From assembly GCF_016860545.1 (NCBI RefSeq), contig NZ_BNEB01000002.1, positions 1,860,001 to 1,924,000 on the forward strand: a stretch of DNA of 64,000 bases, given 5' to 3'. The translations under genes and the position numbers were made by a program. Source of the stretch: Streptomyces asoensis (GTDB taxonomy: Bacteria; Actinomycetota; Actinomycetes; Streptomycetales; Streptomycetaceae). Shown here one piece after another: positions 19,372 through 28,121 of the stretch. Below the pieces are notes generated by a model that saw nothing but the letters and a program-made list of their open reading frames with translations, had not been told where the DNA came from and did no database searches. Numbering within the stretch: the first letter of the stretch is position 1; every line of letters starts with the position of its first letter.

Positions 19372-20031
19372 TCAGACGGCCATGGCCTCCTGGAGCCAGC
19401 GGGACACCCGGTAGGGCAGCCACCACGCCAGTTCGCCGACGCTCAGGACCAGGTGCTCGGCGGTGAACTCCGCCAGCACGTCCGCGGGCACGTCGGCCCG
19501 GCCGGCACCCTGGTCGAGCCGCGCGATGGCCTCGCGGTACCCGGGTTCGTCCGCCGTGAAGCGGCGCAGGTCCCCCCAGCGGCGGTCGCGGATCTGGATG
19601 AAGCCCGGCCCCTGGCGCCAGACCAGCTTGCACAGGTAGTGCCGGGTCCGCCAGGCGTGCAGCGCCTCCTCGCCGTTCTCGAGGCCGGTGAGACTGCGGG
19701 GCGGCTGGAGGTGGGACAGCACCTTCCACTGGTGGGCCGCGTCCTGTGGTGACAGCCGCAGGTCCCAGTCGACGGAGACGGCCCGCGCGGTGAGGTCGCG
19801 GACCAGGCACAACCGGTCGACGACCCCGCGGTGGGCCGCGGGATCGCTCGTGGCGAGGTCGACGGCGGTGTCCAGTTCGGCGTGGCGCACGCCCAGGTCC
19901 CACAGCCGGTCGGCCTGCGGGGCCCCGGCCGTCACAGGGAGCGTCCCCAGCGACATGCCCGGCAGCCCGCGGGCCTGCGGGTCCAGATCACGCCAGGCCC
20001 TGATCGTGAAGTGCGGTGCGATGGTGGTCAC
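19372..20031 (-). CDS. DUF5825-like protein of the RiPP cluster
   Basis: A 219-residue soluble protein from GTG 20031, with GAAGGA nine bases before it. It has no signal peptide, metal-binding cysteine cluster or nucleotide motif. The sequence (WKVLSHLQPPRS, RTRHYLCKLVWRQGPGFIQI, LVLSVGELAWWLPYRVSRWL) matches what I recall as the DUF5825 family, which accompanies RiPP-maturation radical SAM proteins in Streptomyces. It lies 56 bases after the radical SAM gene as the last gene of the cluster. A role as an accessory or peptide-binding partner is plausible but unproven. Confidence 0.65.
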   Translation of the reverse strand: MTTIAPHFTIRAWRDLDPQARGLPGMSLGTLPVTAGAPQADRLWDLGVRHAELDTAVDLATSDPAAHRGVVDRLCLVRDLTARAVSVDWDLRLSPQDAAHQWKVLSHLQPPRSLTGLENGEEALHAWRTRHYLCKLVWRQGPGFIQIRDRRWGDLRRFTADEPGYREAIARLDQGAGRADVPADVLAEFTAEHLVLSVGELAWWLPYRVSRWLQEAMAV

Positions 20032-20087
20032 GGTGCGGTCCTTCGTGGGTCGGGCAGCCGGTGGCCGCGGGATGAGGGGACCGGCGT

Positions 20088-22076
20088 TCAGGACGGCGCG
20101 GGCACGGCGCCGGCCTCGACGCCGACGGCGGCCCCGGCCCGGGCGTCGGCCTCGGGCCCGCTCCCGTCATCGGACGCCGTACGGCGGTGGAGATGGCGCA
20201 TGTAGTCCAGGCGCAGCAGGTCCTGGTTCACGGCGGCGGGGGCGATGTGCACGTACTGGCCCGCGTCGGTGAAGACGATGCCCCGCGCGACCCACTCCTC
20301 CAGGAGGGCCTCCAGATCGTGCGGTGCGGGGCCCGCGCCGTCCGGGGTGTCGTCGGCCGACGTCAGTTTGCGGTGGAGCGCCACCACGGTGTGCGGCTGG
20401 TCCAGCAGCCGGAAGAGCGCCGTGTGCAACGGATCGGTGAGCTGCATGGTCCGCCAGGCGAACGAGGCCCGCCTGCTGACCAGCACGATCCGTTCACCGA
20501 GATCGGTGTGGGTGAGACGGGCGTCGGCGTGGTGCTTCTTCCAGGCGGCGATGCCGTCGTTGAGGAGGGTGACGGTCGGCTCGCCGATGCCGCGCTCCGG
20601 GGCCTGGAAGACATAGGCCAGGTCGTGCAGTTCGGACTCGGGCAGCGCGTAGGTGAACAGGTAGTGCTCCTCGGGGCGCAGTCCCGTGAAGCCCAGTTCG
20701 GGGCGCTTGAAGTAGGGACTGAACCGTTCGATGGCGATGCGTGCGGACAGGTCGACCGGCGGGTTGAGGTGTTCCAGGGCGGGCAGCTGGCGGATGACGG
20801 GTTCGTAGTCCTCCGCGGTCTCCCCGGGGAATCCGTGCAGGTAGTTCCAGGACACCGACAGGCCGGTCTCCGCCGCGTCGCGGAGCATGCGGACGTTCTG
20901 GCAGCCGCTGACCCCCTTGTCCATGAGGTCGAGGACGCGGCTGTTGAGGCTCTCGATGCCCGGCTGGACGTAGATGAGCCCGGCGTCCGCCAGGACCTGG
21001 AGCTGAGGGCGGCGCATGTTCGCCTTGATCTCGATGTGCATGCGCAGGTCGTAGCCGCTGTCGACGATGCGGGGCAGCACGGTGGACAGGTAGCGCATGT
21101 CCAGGATGTTGTCGACCACGTACATGTCGAGCACCTGGTGGCGTTCCGCCAGCTCCATGATCTCCCGGTAGAACGTGTCGGGGCTCTTGCTGCGGAACTC
21201 CATGAAGGAGCCGTTCAGTCCGCAGAACGTGCAGTGGTGCTTCTCTCCCCACCAGCAGCCGCGTGCGCCCTCGACCACCAGTTTCGGCTCCACCCAGCCG
21301 CGCGCCACGGACGCGGCGAGCCGCTCGAAGTAGCCGCTGTAGTCGGGAGGCAGGATCGCCGCCGGCGGCAGCGGCCCGCTCGGCATCGGGTTGGCGGTGT
21401 GCGCCGACCCGGCCGCGCGGTGGCACAGCCCCGGGATCGAGGCGGCGGCCGCCGGGTCCCCGTCGCGCAGCGCGGTCAGCAGCCGGGGAAAGGCGTCCTC
21501 GCCCTCGCCGCGCACCACGTAGTCCACGAAGGGGAAGTTGCGGTGGACCGCCGCGCCCTGCTCCGCGTCGCAGTTGGCCCCGCCCATGACGGTCACGACG
21601 TGCGGTGCCAGGCGCTTGATCTGGCGGGCCGCGGCCAGCGCGGCGGTGTTCTGCTGGAAGGTCGAGGTGAACCCGACCACGTCGGGCCGCAGTTCCACCA
21701 CCTTGCGGGCCACTTCGGCGACGAACTCCGGTACCACACGGTGCAGTTCGCGCGTCATGCGCATCCGGGCGCGCCGCAGTTTGGACGACATCACCTCGAC
21801 GAACTCCGGTTCCCTCCACTCGGGGTCGTCGTAGAGCGCGGAGGAGAACACCCAGTCGCCGCAGCCGAGGAAGTAGGACGACAGGGCGTAGTACTCGTAG
21901 TCCTCGGCGGTGAACTCGGTGCGGCTGGTGATCCAGTCGGTGAACTCCAGATTGGCGTGCAGCACCTCGCACGTGGCGTCCTGGACGTGTTCGTCGACGC
22001 TGCGCTTGAGGATGCCGAGCGCCAGGGAGGGCAGGTCTATCGGGGACCAGGGCATGTTGACGAGAAGAACGCGCAC
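20088..22076 (-). CDS. B12-binding radical SAM RiPP-maturation enzyme
   Basis: A 662-residue enzyme. GTG 22076 is chosen because AAGGAG lies six bases before it; an alternative GTG six codons upstream lacks such a site. The N-terminal ~200 residues form a cobalamin-binding-like Rossmann domain (VRVLLVNMPWSPIDLPSLALG, then DVVGFTSTFQQNT and VTVMGGANCDAEQG). The radical SAM core carries Cys274, Cys282 and Cys285 in a CX7CX2C pattern (GARGCWWGEKHHCTFCG) for the 4Fe-4S cluster. This spacing is typical of the RiPP maturation radical SAM protein 1 group (TIGR03975) rather than the usual CX3CX2C. Cobalamin-dependent members of such families usually methylate carbon. The likely substrate is the 40-residue peptide encoded just upstream. 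Confidence 0.88.
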   Translation of the reverse strand: MRVLLVNMPWSPIDLPSLALGILKRSVDEHVQDATCEVLHANLEFTDWITSRTEFTAEDYEYYALSSYFLGCGDWVFSSALYDDPEWREPEFVEVMSSKLRRARMRMTRELHRVVPEFVAEVARKVVELRPDVVGFTSTFQQNTAALAAARQIKRLAPHVVTVMGGANCDAEQGAAVHRNFPFVDYVVRGEGEDAFPRLLTALRDGDPAAAASIPGLCHRAAGSAHTANPMPSGPLPPAAILPPDYSGYFERLAASVARGWVEPKLVVEGARGCWWGEKHHCTFCGLNGSFMEFRSKSPDTFYREIMELAERHQVLDMYVVDNILDMRYLSTVLPRIVDSGYDLRMHIEIKANMRRPQLQVLADAGLIYVQPGIESLNSRVLDLMDKGVSGCQNVRMLRDAAETGLSVSWNYLHGFPGETAEDYEPVIRQLPALEHLNPPVDLSARIAIERFSPYFKRPELGFTGLRPEEHYLFTYALPESELHDLAYVFQAPERGIGEPTVTLLNDGIAAWKKHHADARLTHTDLGERIVLVSRRASFAWRTMQLTDPLHTALFRLLDQPHTVVALHRKLTSADDTPDGAGPAPHDLEALLEEWVARGIVFTDAGQYVHIAPAAVNQDLLRLDYMRHLHRRTASDDGSGPEADARAGAAVGVEAGAVPAPS

Positions 22077-22140
22077 GGTGGGCTCCTTGCGCACGGCGGC
22101 CTGCGGACGGGAAGTGCGGTACGGGAAGTGCGGGAGGGAG

Positions 22141-22174
22141 CCCGGCCGGCCCGTGTCGAGTCGGGCCGGCCGGG
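22141..22174 (-). terminator. Hairpin between precursor and radical SAM genes
   Basis: Arms CCCGGCCGGCCC (22141-22152) and GGGCCGGCCGGG (22163-22174) pair perfectly around ten bases. On the minus strand it follows the precursor stop by seven bases. It can act as an attenuator that yields more precursor than enzyme, as is common in RiPP operons. Confidence 0.75.
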
Positions 22175-22181
22175 CCGTGGG

Positions 22182-22304
22182 TCACTCCTCGTCGTCGCTC
22201 TCGGCGGCGTTGCGGAACGGGATCGTGATGGTGATGCCGATGCCCGGCTTCCTGTTCTCCTCGTCGCCGGCGAGCGGATCGTTCTGGATGATGTCCTTCT
22301 GCAC
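22182..22304 (-). CDS. RiPP precursor peptide
   Basis: A 40-residue peptide from GTG 22304, preceded at six bases by the strong site AGAAGGAGG. An in-frame ATG at 22328 would give 48 residues but has a poor ribosome site. The leader-like part (1-20) is polar and acidic (QKDIIQNDPLAGDEENRKP), followed by a strikingly hydrophobic, beta-branched stretch GIGITITIPF (21-30) and an acidic tail RNAAESDDEE. There are no Cys, Ser or Trp in the putative core, which argues against a lanthipeptide or sactipeptide and for C-methylation or a backbone change. It lies between the protease and radical SAM genes, with hairpins on both sides. Pro20 and Pro29 bracket the core. Confidence 0.82.
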   Translation of the reverse strand: MQKDIIQNDPLAGDEENRKPGIGITITIPFRNAAESDDEE

Positions 22305-22362
22305 GGTGTTCCTCCTTCTCGGATTCATGACGTGTTCTTCGGGCGGGTGGTGCTGTGCGCTT

Positions 22363-22395
22363 CCCGGTCCCGCTGAGTCGGTCAGCGGGACCGGG
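22363..22395 (-). terminator. Hairpin between S9 protease and precursor genes
   Basis: Fourteen-base arms (22363-22376 and 22382-22395) pair perfectly around GTCGG. The hairpin covers the stop codon of the protease gene and stands before the precursor gene on the minus strand. It suggests that the precursor has its own promoter in the remaining ~58 bases, or that mRNA is processed there. Confidence 0.7.
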
Positions 22396-24193
22396 GTCCT
22401 CCCGGACGTGCCGGGGGACGCGAGGGGGCGCCGGGCGCCGGGGCGGGCAGATGCGTACGCAGGAAGGTCAGGGCGCGGCGCAGCACGGCGACGTGGGCCG
22501 CGCCGTCGTAGCCGTCGTGGCCGGTGTCCAGCCACATCCGCTCGTGGGGCACGCCCGCGCGGGTCAGGGCGTCCAGGTAGCTGCGGATCTGCTCGGGCGG
22601 GCACTTCGCGTCCTTGTCGGCGCCGACCACGAGCAGCGGTGCTCGCACGTCGGCCGCGAAGGTCAGGGGCGAACTACGGGCGTAACGTTCCGGCACCTCG
22701 TCGGGAGTGCCTCCGAACCAGCGGACGTCCAAGGCGCGCAGTGCGGGCGTGGTCGTGCGGTGGGCGGTCACCCAGTCGGCGACGGGTTTCACGGCGACCC
22801 CGGCCTGCCACAGGTCGGGCCGGGTCCCGAGGGCGAGCAGGACCAGGTACGCGCCCCACGAGACCCCCCACAGGGCCGTCGCGCGGGCGTCGGCGAGTCC
22901 GCGGCGCACGAGGTCGGCCCGGACGGCGGCGAGGTCGTCCACCTGGGGGTGGCCGACCCCGGCCTCCAGGGCCCGCCGCCAGCGGGGGCCGTAGCCCGTC
23001 GAGCCGCGGTAGTTGACGCGTGCGACGGCATAGCCGGAGGCGACGAGCGAGTGCACCGTGGCGTCGTAGGCGTCCCGGTCGTGGTCGGCCGGGCCGCCGT
23101 GGACGGCGAACACGGTCGGCGGCGCGGCGGCCCCTCGGGGCCCGTCGTCGGCGGGGTCCGGCAGGCTCAGCAGGGTGTGGACCGGTCCGTGGGGCGTCGG
23201 GGTCCACAGCTCCGTGTGCCGTCCGGGGACACGCGGCAGGAGTCCGGGCGTCGGCAGGGCGGTTCCGTCGGTGGTGCGGGGCACCGGTGGATGCGCGGTG
23301 TCCGTCCACAGGTAGTGCAGTGCCCCGCCCGCACGCGGGGCCGCGTCGAGCAGGGTCCCCGGGGGAGTGGGGACGACGGTCCGGGTACGGGCGCGCAGGG
23401 ACACCCGGTGCAGCAGGGAACGGCCGTGGCGTTCCTGGCGTACCAGGACGTCGTCGCCGTCGGGGTACCAGCCCGCGGTGATCTCCGTGTCGAAGGCGCA
23501 CCACGCGTGGGTGACGAGGCCGCGCCGCGGGGTCCACGTGGCCAGCCGGTAGCCGTCCTCCAACTCGTGCACCAGCAGCAGTTCCCGCCGTCCGGGCCGT
23601 GGCGAGAAGTCCCGGCACCAGAGCCGGCCCGCCGGGTCGTCGTTCCCGGGCAGCCGGGCGGCGACCCGGCCCGTGGACGTGACGACGGTGACGGCCGCGT
23701 CCGCGCCGGCCGCGGTCGCGAGGGCCACCAGGTCACCCTCCGGGGTGATGCCGGCCAGCCGGCCCTCGCCGGGGACGCGCAGGATCTCGCGCGGTACCCG
23801 GCCGCGTCGTCCGACGAGCAGCCGCGTGCCGCCGTGCGGGGGTGCCAGTGCCGCGGCGACCGTGCCGCAGGCGGTGACCGCCAGGCCGCGTTGCAGCCCG
23901 GCGGGGGCGCCCGGCAGGCCGGGCAGCCGGCAGCCGCCGTCGAACGGCTGGAACCACCAGTGCCCGCGGCCGTGCGGGTCCTCGTCGAACCACCACACGT
24001 ACGCGTCGGCGTCGACGGCGCAGTGCACCGTGCCCTGTGGCCGGTCGGTGACCTGCCGGGTGGTCCGGGTGGCCGCGTTCCACGTGAACACCTCGCAGCG
24101 GCCGTCGGCGTCGGCCGTCAGCACCATGCGACGCGGGTCGCCCGGGCAGACGTGCGGCAGCGCGCTGAGGAAGACCTTGAACGTGTCAGCCAC
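22382..24193 (-). CDS. Prolyl-oligopeptidase family (S9) serine peptidase
   Basis: A 603-residue cytoplasmic protease from GTG 24193, after GGAAGGG; the longer frame upstream is a shadow of the exporter gene. The N-terminal ~370 residues have beta-propeller-like repeats, and the C-terminal third is an alpha/beta-hydrolase. The nucleophile is Ser445 in GVSWGAY, with the likely acid Asp528 (GADKDAKCPP) and His559 (GHDGYD). The HGGPADHDRD segment before the nucleophile is characteristic of S9 enzymes. The family often cuts after proline in short peptides. Placed between the exporter and the precursor, it is the best candidate to release the mature peptide at Pro20 and/or Pro29. It overlaps the exporter gene by eight bases, so the two are translated together. 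Confidence 0.88.
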   Translation of the reverse strand: MADTFKVFLSALPHVCPGDPRRMVLTADADGRCEVFTWNAATRTTRQVTDRPQGTVHCAVDADAYVWWFDEDPHGRGHWWFQPFDGGCRLPGLPGAPAGLQRGLAVTACGTVAAALAPPHGGTRLLVGRRGRVPREILRVPGEGRLAGITPEGDLVALATAAGADAAVTVVTSTGRVAARLPGNDDPAGRLWCRDFSPRPGRRELLLVHELEDGYRLATWTPRRGLVTHAWCAFDTEITAGWYPDGDDVLVRQERHGRSLLHRVSLRARTRTVVPTPPGTLLDAAPRAGGALHYLWTDTAHPPVPRTTDGTALPTPGLLPRVPGRHTELWTPTPHGPVHTLLSLPDPADDGPRGAAAPPTVFAVHGGPADHDRDAYDATVHSLVASGYAVARVNYRGSTGYGPRWRRALEAGVGHPQVDDLAAVRADLVRRGLADARATALWGVSWGAYLVLLALGTRPDLWQAGVAVKPVADWVTAHRTTTPALRALDVRWFGGTPDEVPERYARSSPLTFAADVRAPLLVVGADKDAKCPPEQIRSYLDALTRAGVPHERMWLDTGHDGYDGAAHVAVLRRALTFLRTHLPAPAPGAPSRPPARPGGPRSR

Positions 24194-25598
24194 GGCCGTC
24201 CACCCTTCCGGCGGCGGCCGCGCGCAGGGCCGCGGGCGCCTTGAACTGTGTGTACGCGGCCAGCACGACGAACAGCACGGTGCACAGCAGCGCGGGCGTG
24301 CGCAGGTTCCAGGCGGTGACCAGGAGGGCCGCGAGCGCCGGAGCGCCCGCCGCGGCCAGCGCCGAGACCGAGCCGAGCACGCTCGCGGTACGCGACTGGA
24401 GTGCCGCCGGTGTGCACGCGACGGCGGCACTGGACAGCACCACGGTGATCAGCGGCACCAGCAGGGACAGCCCGGCGAACGCCACTCCCCAGGCCGTCGC
24501 ACCGTCCGCCCACAGCAGGGAGCCGCACGGCAGCGGCAGCAGCCACGCGGCCGTGGTCAGCAGGCGGCGGGCGCCCAACCGCCGTACCAGGGGCGCCGCG
24601 ACCAATGAGCCCGCCAGCCCCGCCGCTCCCGCCGCGGCCAGGACCAGGCCCGTCGCGGCGCCACGCCCGTCGCCGCCGAGCCGGAACAGGGCCGTGTAGA
24701 ACAGCAGGGTCAGGGCGCCGCCGGCCGCCGACGTCCAGACCAGGACGAGACGCAGCACCGCAGACGCGGCCACCGTGACCACGCCCGCTCGCGCGGCGTC
24801 GAACCGCCGGGCCCACCTCCCGCGTCCTTCGGAGGCCTTGTCCGGCGGTGCGTCCGGGGGCGGGGCGGGGGTGTCGAGCGGGGTGCGGATGGCCCGTATT
24901 CCCACCGCGGCGGCGGTGTAGGAGAGCGCGTCGGCGAGGAACGGCACCGGCCGGGCGAGTTGGAACAGGGCTCCGCCGAGCGCGGGGCCCGCGATCAGCG
25001 CGACCTGGTCACCGACCTGCATCCCCGCGGTCGCCCGGGGCAGTTCGTCGGCGGCGGCCAGGTGGACGAGGGCGCCGCGCGACGCGGCCTCGTAGGTCAC
25101 CGCGAACAGCCGTTCCGCCAGGGCGAGGGACACCACGAGCCATAACGCCGGGCGGCCCAGGCAGGTCAGCGCCAACACCCCTGTGGCCAGGGCCGCCAGG
25201 GCGGCCGAGCCGGTCATGATGCGCCGCCGCCGTCCCCGGTCGGCCGGTATCGCGACGAGCGGGCCGAGGACGACCCCGGTGAGCGCGGCGGCGCCGGCCA
25301 GCGATCCGGCGGTGCCGGGGCTGTGGCCCAGTTCCAGGAGCAGCAGCGGGAGGACCAGCCCGGAGGCCTGACTGCCGAGCCCGTCGACCGCGTTGACCCA
25401 CCACAGGATCCTGAGGTCCCGGTCCGCCCGCCCGGACGGGCCGGCCGCCGGGTCCGGCCGCTTCGTGTGCCGCGGCCGCTCGGTGTCCTGCGGCCGTCCG
25501 GCGGTCGGGGAGTGCTCGTCGTGCGCTGGATCGGGCCCGCCGGGAGGCCGGCGGATCGGTGACGCGTCGACGTTCCCCACCCCTCCCAGTACGAGCAC
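24186..25598 (-). CDS. MFS exporter of the RiPP cluster, contains a TTA codon
   Basis: A 470-residue membrane protein from GTG 25598; the first ~60 residues are hydrophilic and proline-rich and the true start could be slightly later. About 12 helices follow, with MFS-3/enterobactin-exporter-like features (GLGSQASGLVLPLLLLELGH and the loop AIPADRGRRRR). It is the first gene of the RiPP operon and probably exports the product. Codon 152 (25143-25145) is TTA, the only in-frame TTA I could find in the window. In Streptomyces this codon needs the bldA tRNA, so the exporter and the coupled protease should be expressed late in development. Confidence 0.82.
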   Translation of the reverse strand: MLVLGGVGNVDASPIRRPPGGPDPAHDEHSPTAGRPQDTERPRHTKRPDPAAGPSGRADRDLRILWWVNAVDGLGSQASGLVLPLLLLELGHSPGTAGSLAGAAALTGVVLGPLVAIPADRGRRRRIMTGSAALAALATGVLALTCLGRPALWLVVSLALAERLFAVTYEAASRGALVHLAAADELPRATAGMQVGDQVALIAGPALGGALFQLARPVPFLADALSYTAAAVGIRAIRTPLDTPAPPPDAPPDKASEGRGRWARRFDAARAGVVTVAASAVLRLVLVWTSAAGGALTLLFYTALFRLGGDGRGAATGLVLAAAGAAGLAGSLVAAPLVRRLGARRLLTTAAWLLPLPCGSLLWADGATAWGVAFAGLSLLVPLITVVLSSAAVACTPAALQSRTASVLGSVSALAAAGAPALAALLVTAWNLRTPALLCTVLFVVLAAYTQFKAPAALRAAAAGRVDGRG

Positions 25599-26396
25599 GG
25601 GAGGCCACGGCGCGGGGCCGTCTCTCCTGTGTCGAAAGTGTGTGAGCCGTGAAAGTGAGCGGGAGCCTAACCATGGCGGAACGTCAGCGACAAGTGCCGT
25701 TCAGTGCGCAATCGTCACCTGATACGCGGACATATGGCCGACGGCCGACTGGTCACGAAACGTCGGCCCGTGCAGCCGGAAGGTGCCGGTCGGCGGACGC
25801 GGCCCACCGCCGGCGGGAGTGGTTCCGCTTCGCATCCGCATATCGGCGGCGTTGCATTCCGGGCTCGCCGACGGGGCGTGCGAACCGTGTCCACGACACC
25901 GCACGCGTTCCCGTGTGCCGTGCTCCCGCCTGCGGTCCGGCCCGTGTTGCCGGCCCCGGAACCGGTTGCGCTGCCGAACGCGGACTCCGCCGGGCGGCGC
26001 CCACGACGCGGCTCGGGGGTCTCCGTCGCGTCGCGGGTACCGCGCGGGGACCCTCGCGCGTCCGTGGCGTCCGAGCGGCGCATTGGCCGACAATCCGCTC
26101 TCCCCGCCCTCGTCGCCGAGGACGGGCGGGGGCTCCGCGGGGTGCTTTGGAGCGAAGCGTGGCGATGTATCGATTCGGCGAACGAATGTGCGCAATGTGA
26201 AGGCGCAGTGCGAATGGCGTGATTGAATCGTGCACAACTTGGTCAGTTGGCTTGATCTGGTCGTTCGGCACCCCTTGGCCTGCCCGTTCGCCGGGACCGC
26301 GGGGCGTCGTACCGCCTGCGCCCGGCGGCGCGCGGACGCGTGCGCCGGACCGCTTCGGCTGAGCCGTCGGCCGTCACCCACCCCGAAGGAGCGTCG
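25599..26396. other. Divergent intergenic region without recognisable gene
   Basis: About 800 bases separate the RiPP operon from the MHYT gene. Open frames here have no Streptomyces-like codon use or known motif. The part 26130-26270 is clearly AT-richer than its surroundings and probably contains the MHYT promoter. The RiPP operon promoter should lie near 25600-25680. Confidence 0.5.
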
Positions 26397-27218
26397 ATGA
26401 CCGCCACCGTCTCCAACTTCTACTACGGGGCCGCGACGCCGATCGCGGCCTACCTGATGGCCTGTCTCGGCGCGGCGCTCGGACTGCGCTGCACGACACG
26501 CTCCCTGCGCCGCCCGCACCGCAGAGCCAGATGGCTGGCCCTGGGCGCGGTGTCCATCGGCTGCGGCATCTGGACCATGCACTTCATCGCCATGATCGGC
26601 TTCAGCGTCCAGGGCGCACTGGTCGAGTACGACGCGACGAAGACCGTCCTCAGCCTCGTCGTCGCCATCGTCGTCGTCGCCATCGGCGTCTTCCTGGTGG
26701 GCTACCGGGGCGGCTCGGCCTCCAACCTCGCCGTCGCGGGCACGATCACCGGACTCGGGGTCGCGGCCATGCACTACCTCGGCATGGCCGCCATCCACAC
26801 CAACGGCGGCCTGCACTACGACACGCCGACCGTGGCGCTCTCCGTCGCCATCGCCGTAGCGGCCGCCACGGCGGCGCTGTGGGCGGCGGTCTCCATCCGC
26901 GGTCTGTGGTCCAGCCTGGGAGCGAGCCTGGTCATGGGCGTGGCCGTGACCGGTATGCACTACACCGGCATGGCCGCGGTCTCCGTGCACCTCACCGGCG
27001 GTTCCGCCGTCTCGCAGTCCTCCACCGGTCTGCTGTCGTTCCTCCTGCTGATGCTGGCCGGACCGCTCGTGGTCCTCCTGGTCGCCGCCGTCATCGTCAT
27101 GTTCGACCCCGACATGATGCTCGGCGACGACGAGCCGGCGGCGGTGGCGTACGGCGCCGGAACCGGCGTTCCCGCCCGGCGGACGGCCGAGTCCTCGCAG
27201 CCCTACAACTCCTGGTGA
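26397..27218 (+). CDS. MHYT-domain membrane sensor protein
   Basis: A 273-residue integral membrane protein from ATG 26397, with GAAGGAG six bases before it. Seven helices are predicted, and three of them carry the signature pairs: TMHFIAMIGF, AMHYLGMAAI and GMHYTGMAAV. MHYT domains are thought to bind copper through Met and His and to sense oxygen, CO or NO. In other bacteria they are fused to GGDEF/EAL domains; here the domain stands alone with a short cytoplasmic tail, so its output is unknown. Confidence 0.9.
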   Translation: MTATVSNFYYGAATPIAAYLMACLGAALGLRCTTRSLRRPHRRARWLALGAVSIGCGIWTMHFIAMIGFSVQGALVEYDATKTVLSLVVAIVVVAIGVFLVGYRGGSASNLAVAGTITGLGVAAMHYLGMAAIHTNGGLHYDTPTVALSVAIAVAAATAALWAAVSIRGLWSSLGASLVMGVAVTGMHYTGMAAVSVHLTGGSAVSQSSTGLLSFLLLMLAGPLVVLLVAAVIVMFDPDMMLGDDEPAAVAYGAGTGVPARRTAESSQPYNSW

Positions 27219-27299
27219 CAGCCCCGCGACGGCACGGCGGGCCGGCGTCCTCGGACGGGCCGGGCGCCCACCGCGACGCCTACCGAGCCGCGACGGGCC

Positions 27300-28121
27300 T
27301 CACGGGGCCGTGCCGTTGCCGTCCCCGTCGCCGCCCAGGGTGTCCCTGAGCGCGGCGGCGGCAGCGGCGAGGTCCGTGCGGATCGCCCGCTCCTGCGGGG
27401 ACAGGTCCTGTGTCCTGCCGACGACCGACACGGCGGCCCTGATGCGCCCCTCGGGGTCGCGCACCGGCACCGCGTACTCGGTGACCCCGTGCTCGAACTC
27501 CCCGTGCGCCGCGACGACCCCGCGCAGTCGGTCGTGGTCGTTGGCCGCGACGAGTTCGGCCGGGGTGCGGGCCGCGTCGGGGCCGCCCACACCGATCAGT
27601 TCGTAGTCGTCGAGCAGGGCGGCGATCTCCCCGGCGGTGTGGTCGAGCAGCAGCGCGCGGCCGGCGCCGGTGCACCAGCACGGGGTGACGAGACTCGCCC
27701 GGCCCTGCCACTCCTGGGCGAAGCCCGCCGCGGACTCGGCCCGCAGCAGCCGGACCTGGACGCCGTCCCGGACGGAGAGCCGCGCGCCGGCGCCGTACGC
27801 CACGGCCATGCGGCGCAGCAGCGGACGGCTGCGGCGGGGCAGGCCCGGGTGCAGCGACGCGGCCGTGGTGAAGAACGCCTCACCGGCGCGCAGCGTCGAG
27901 TCGTCGAGACGTTCGAGGAAGCCCTTGTCGCACAGGTCCTGGGTGGTGCGTGAGGCCTTGCTGCGCTCGATGCCGACCTCGCCCGCGAGCCTGCTGACGT
28001 TGAAGCCGGTCCGGCCGGAGGCCTCGCGGTCCAGGACGGAGTTGACCACCCGCAGGGCCATCCGCAGCGAGGAGGCCGTACCCGGGCCCGTCTGTCCGGG
28101 GGCGGGTCCGTTCGTCGTCAC
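27300..28121 (-). CDS. IclR-family transcriptional regulator
   Basis: A 273-residue regulator from GTG 28121. The N-terminal winged helix (NVSRLAGEVGIERSKASRTT) is followed by an IclR effector domain with the conserved end VTEYAVPVRDPEGRIRAAVSV. A TATAGT box (28128-28133 on this strand) lies six bases before the GTG, so the message is probably leaderless. It stands divergently from the homoserine dehydrogenase operon, 580 bases away, and is a candidate regulator of it. Confidence 0.88.
   Translation of the reverse strand: MTTNGPAPGQTGPGTASSLRMALRVVNSVLDREASGRTGFNVSRLAGEVGIERSKASRTTQDLCDKGFLERLDDSTLRAGEAFFTTAASLHPGLPRRSRPLLRRMAVAYGAGARLSVRDGVQVRLLRAESAAGFAQEWQGRASLVTPCWCTGAGRALLLDHTAGEIAALLDDYELIGVGGPDAARTPAELVAANDHDRLRGVVAAHGEFEHGVTEYAVPVRDPEGRIRAAVSVVGRTQDLSPQERAIRTDLAAAAAALRDTLGGDGDGNGTAP

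Noticed and set aside
22182..22604. 140-residue version of the precursor gene
   Set aside because: The upstream part overlaps the S9 gene out of frame and is Arg/Pro-rich; the strong AGAAGGAGG site points to GTG 22304.
25704..26222. Plus-strand open frames in the gap before the MHYT gene
   Set aside because: Composition unlike the neighbouring genes, no ribosome site and no recognisable domain.
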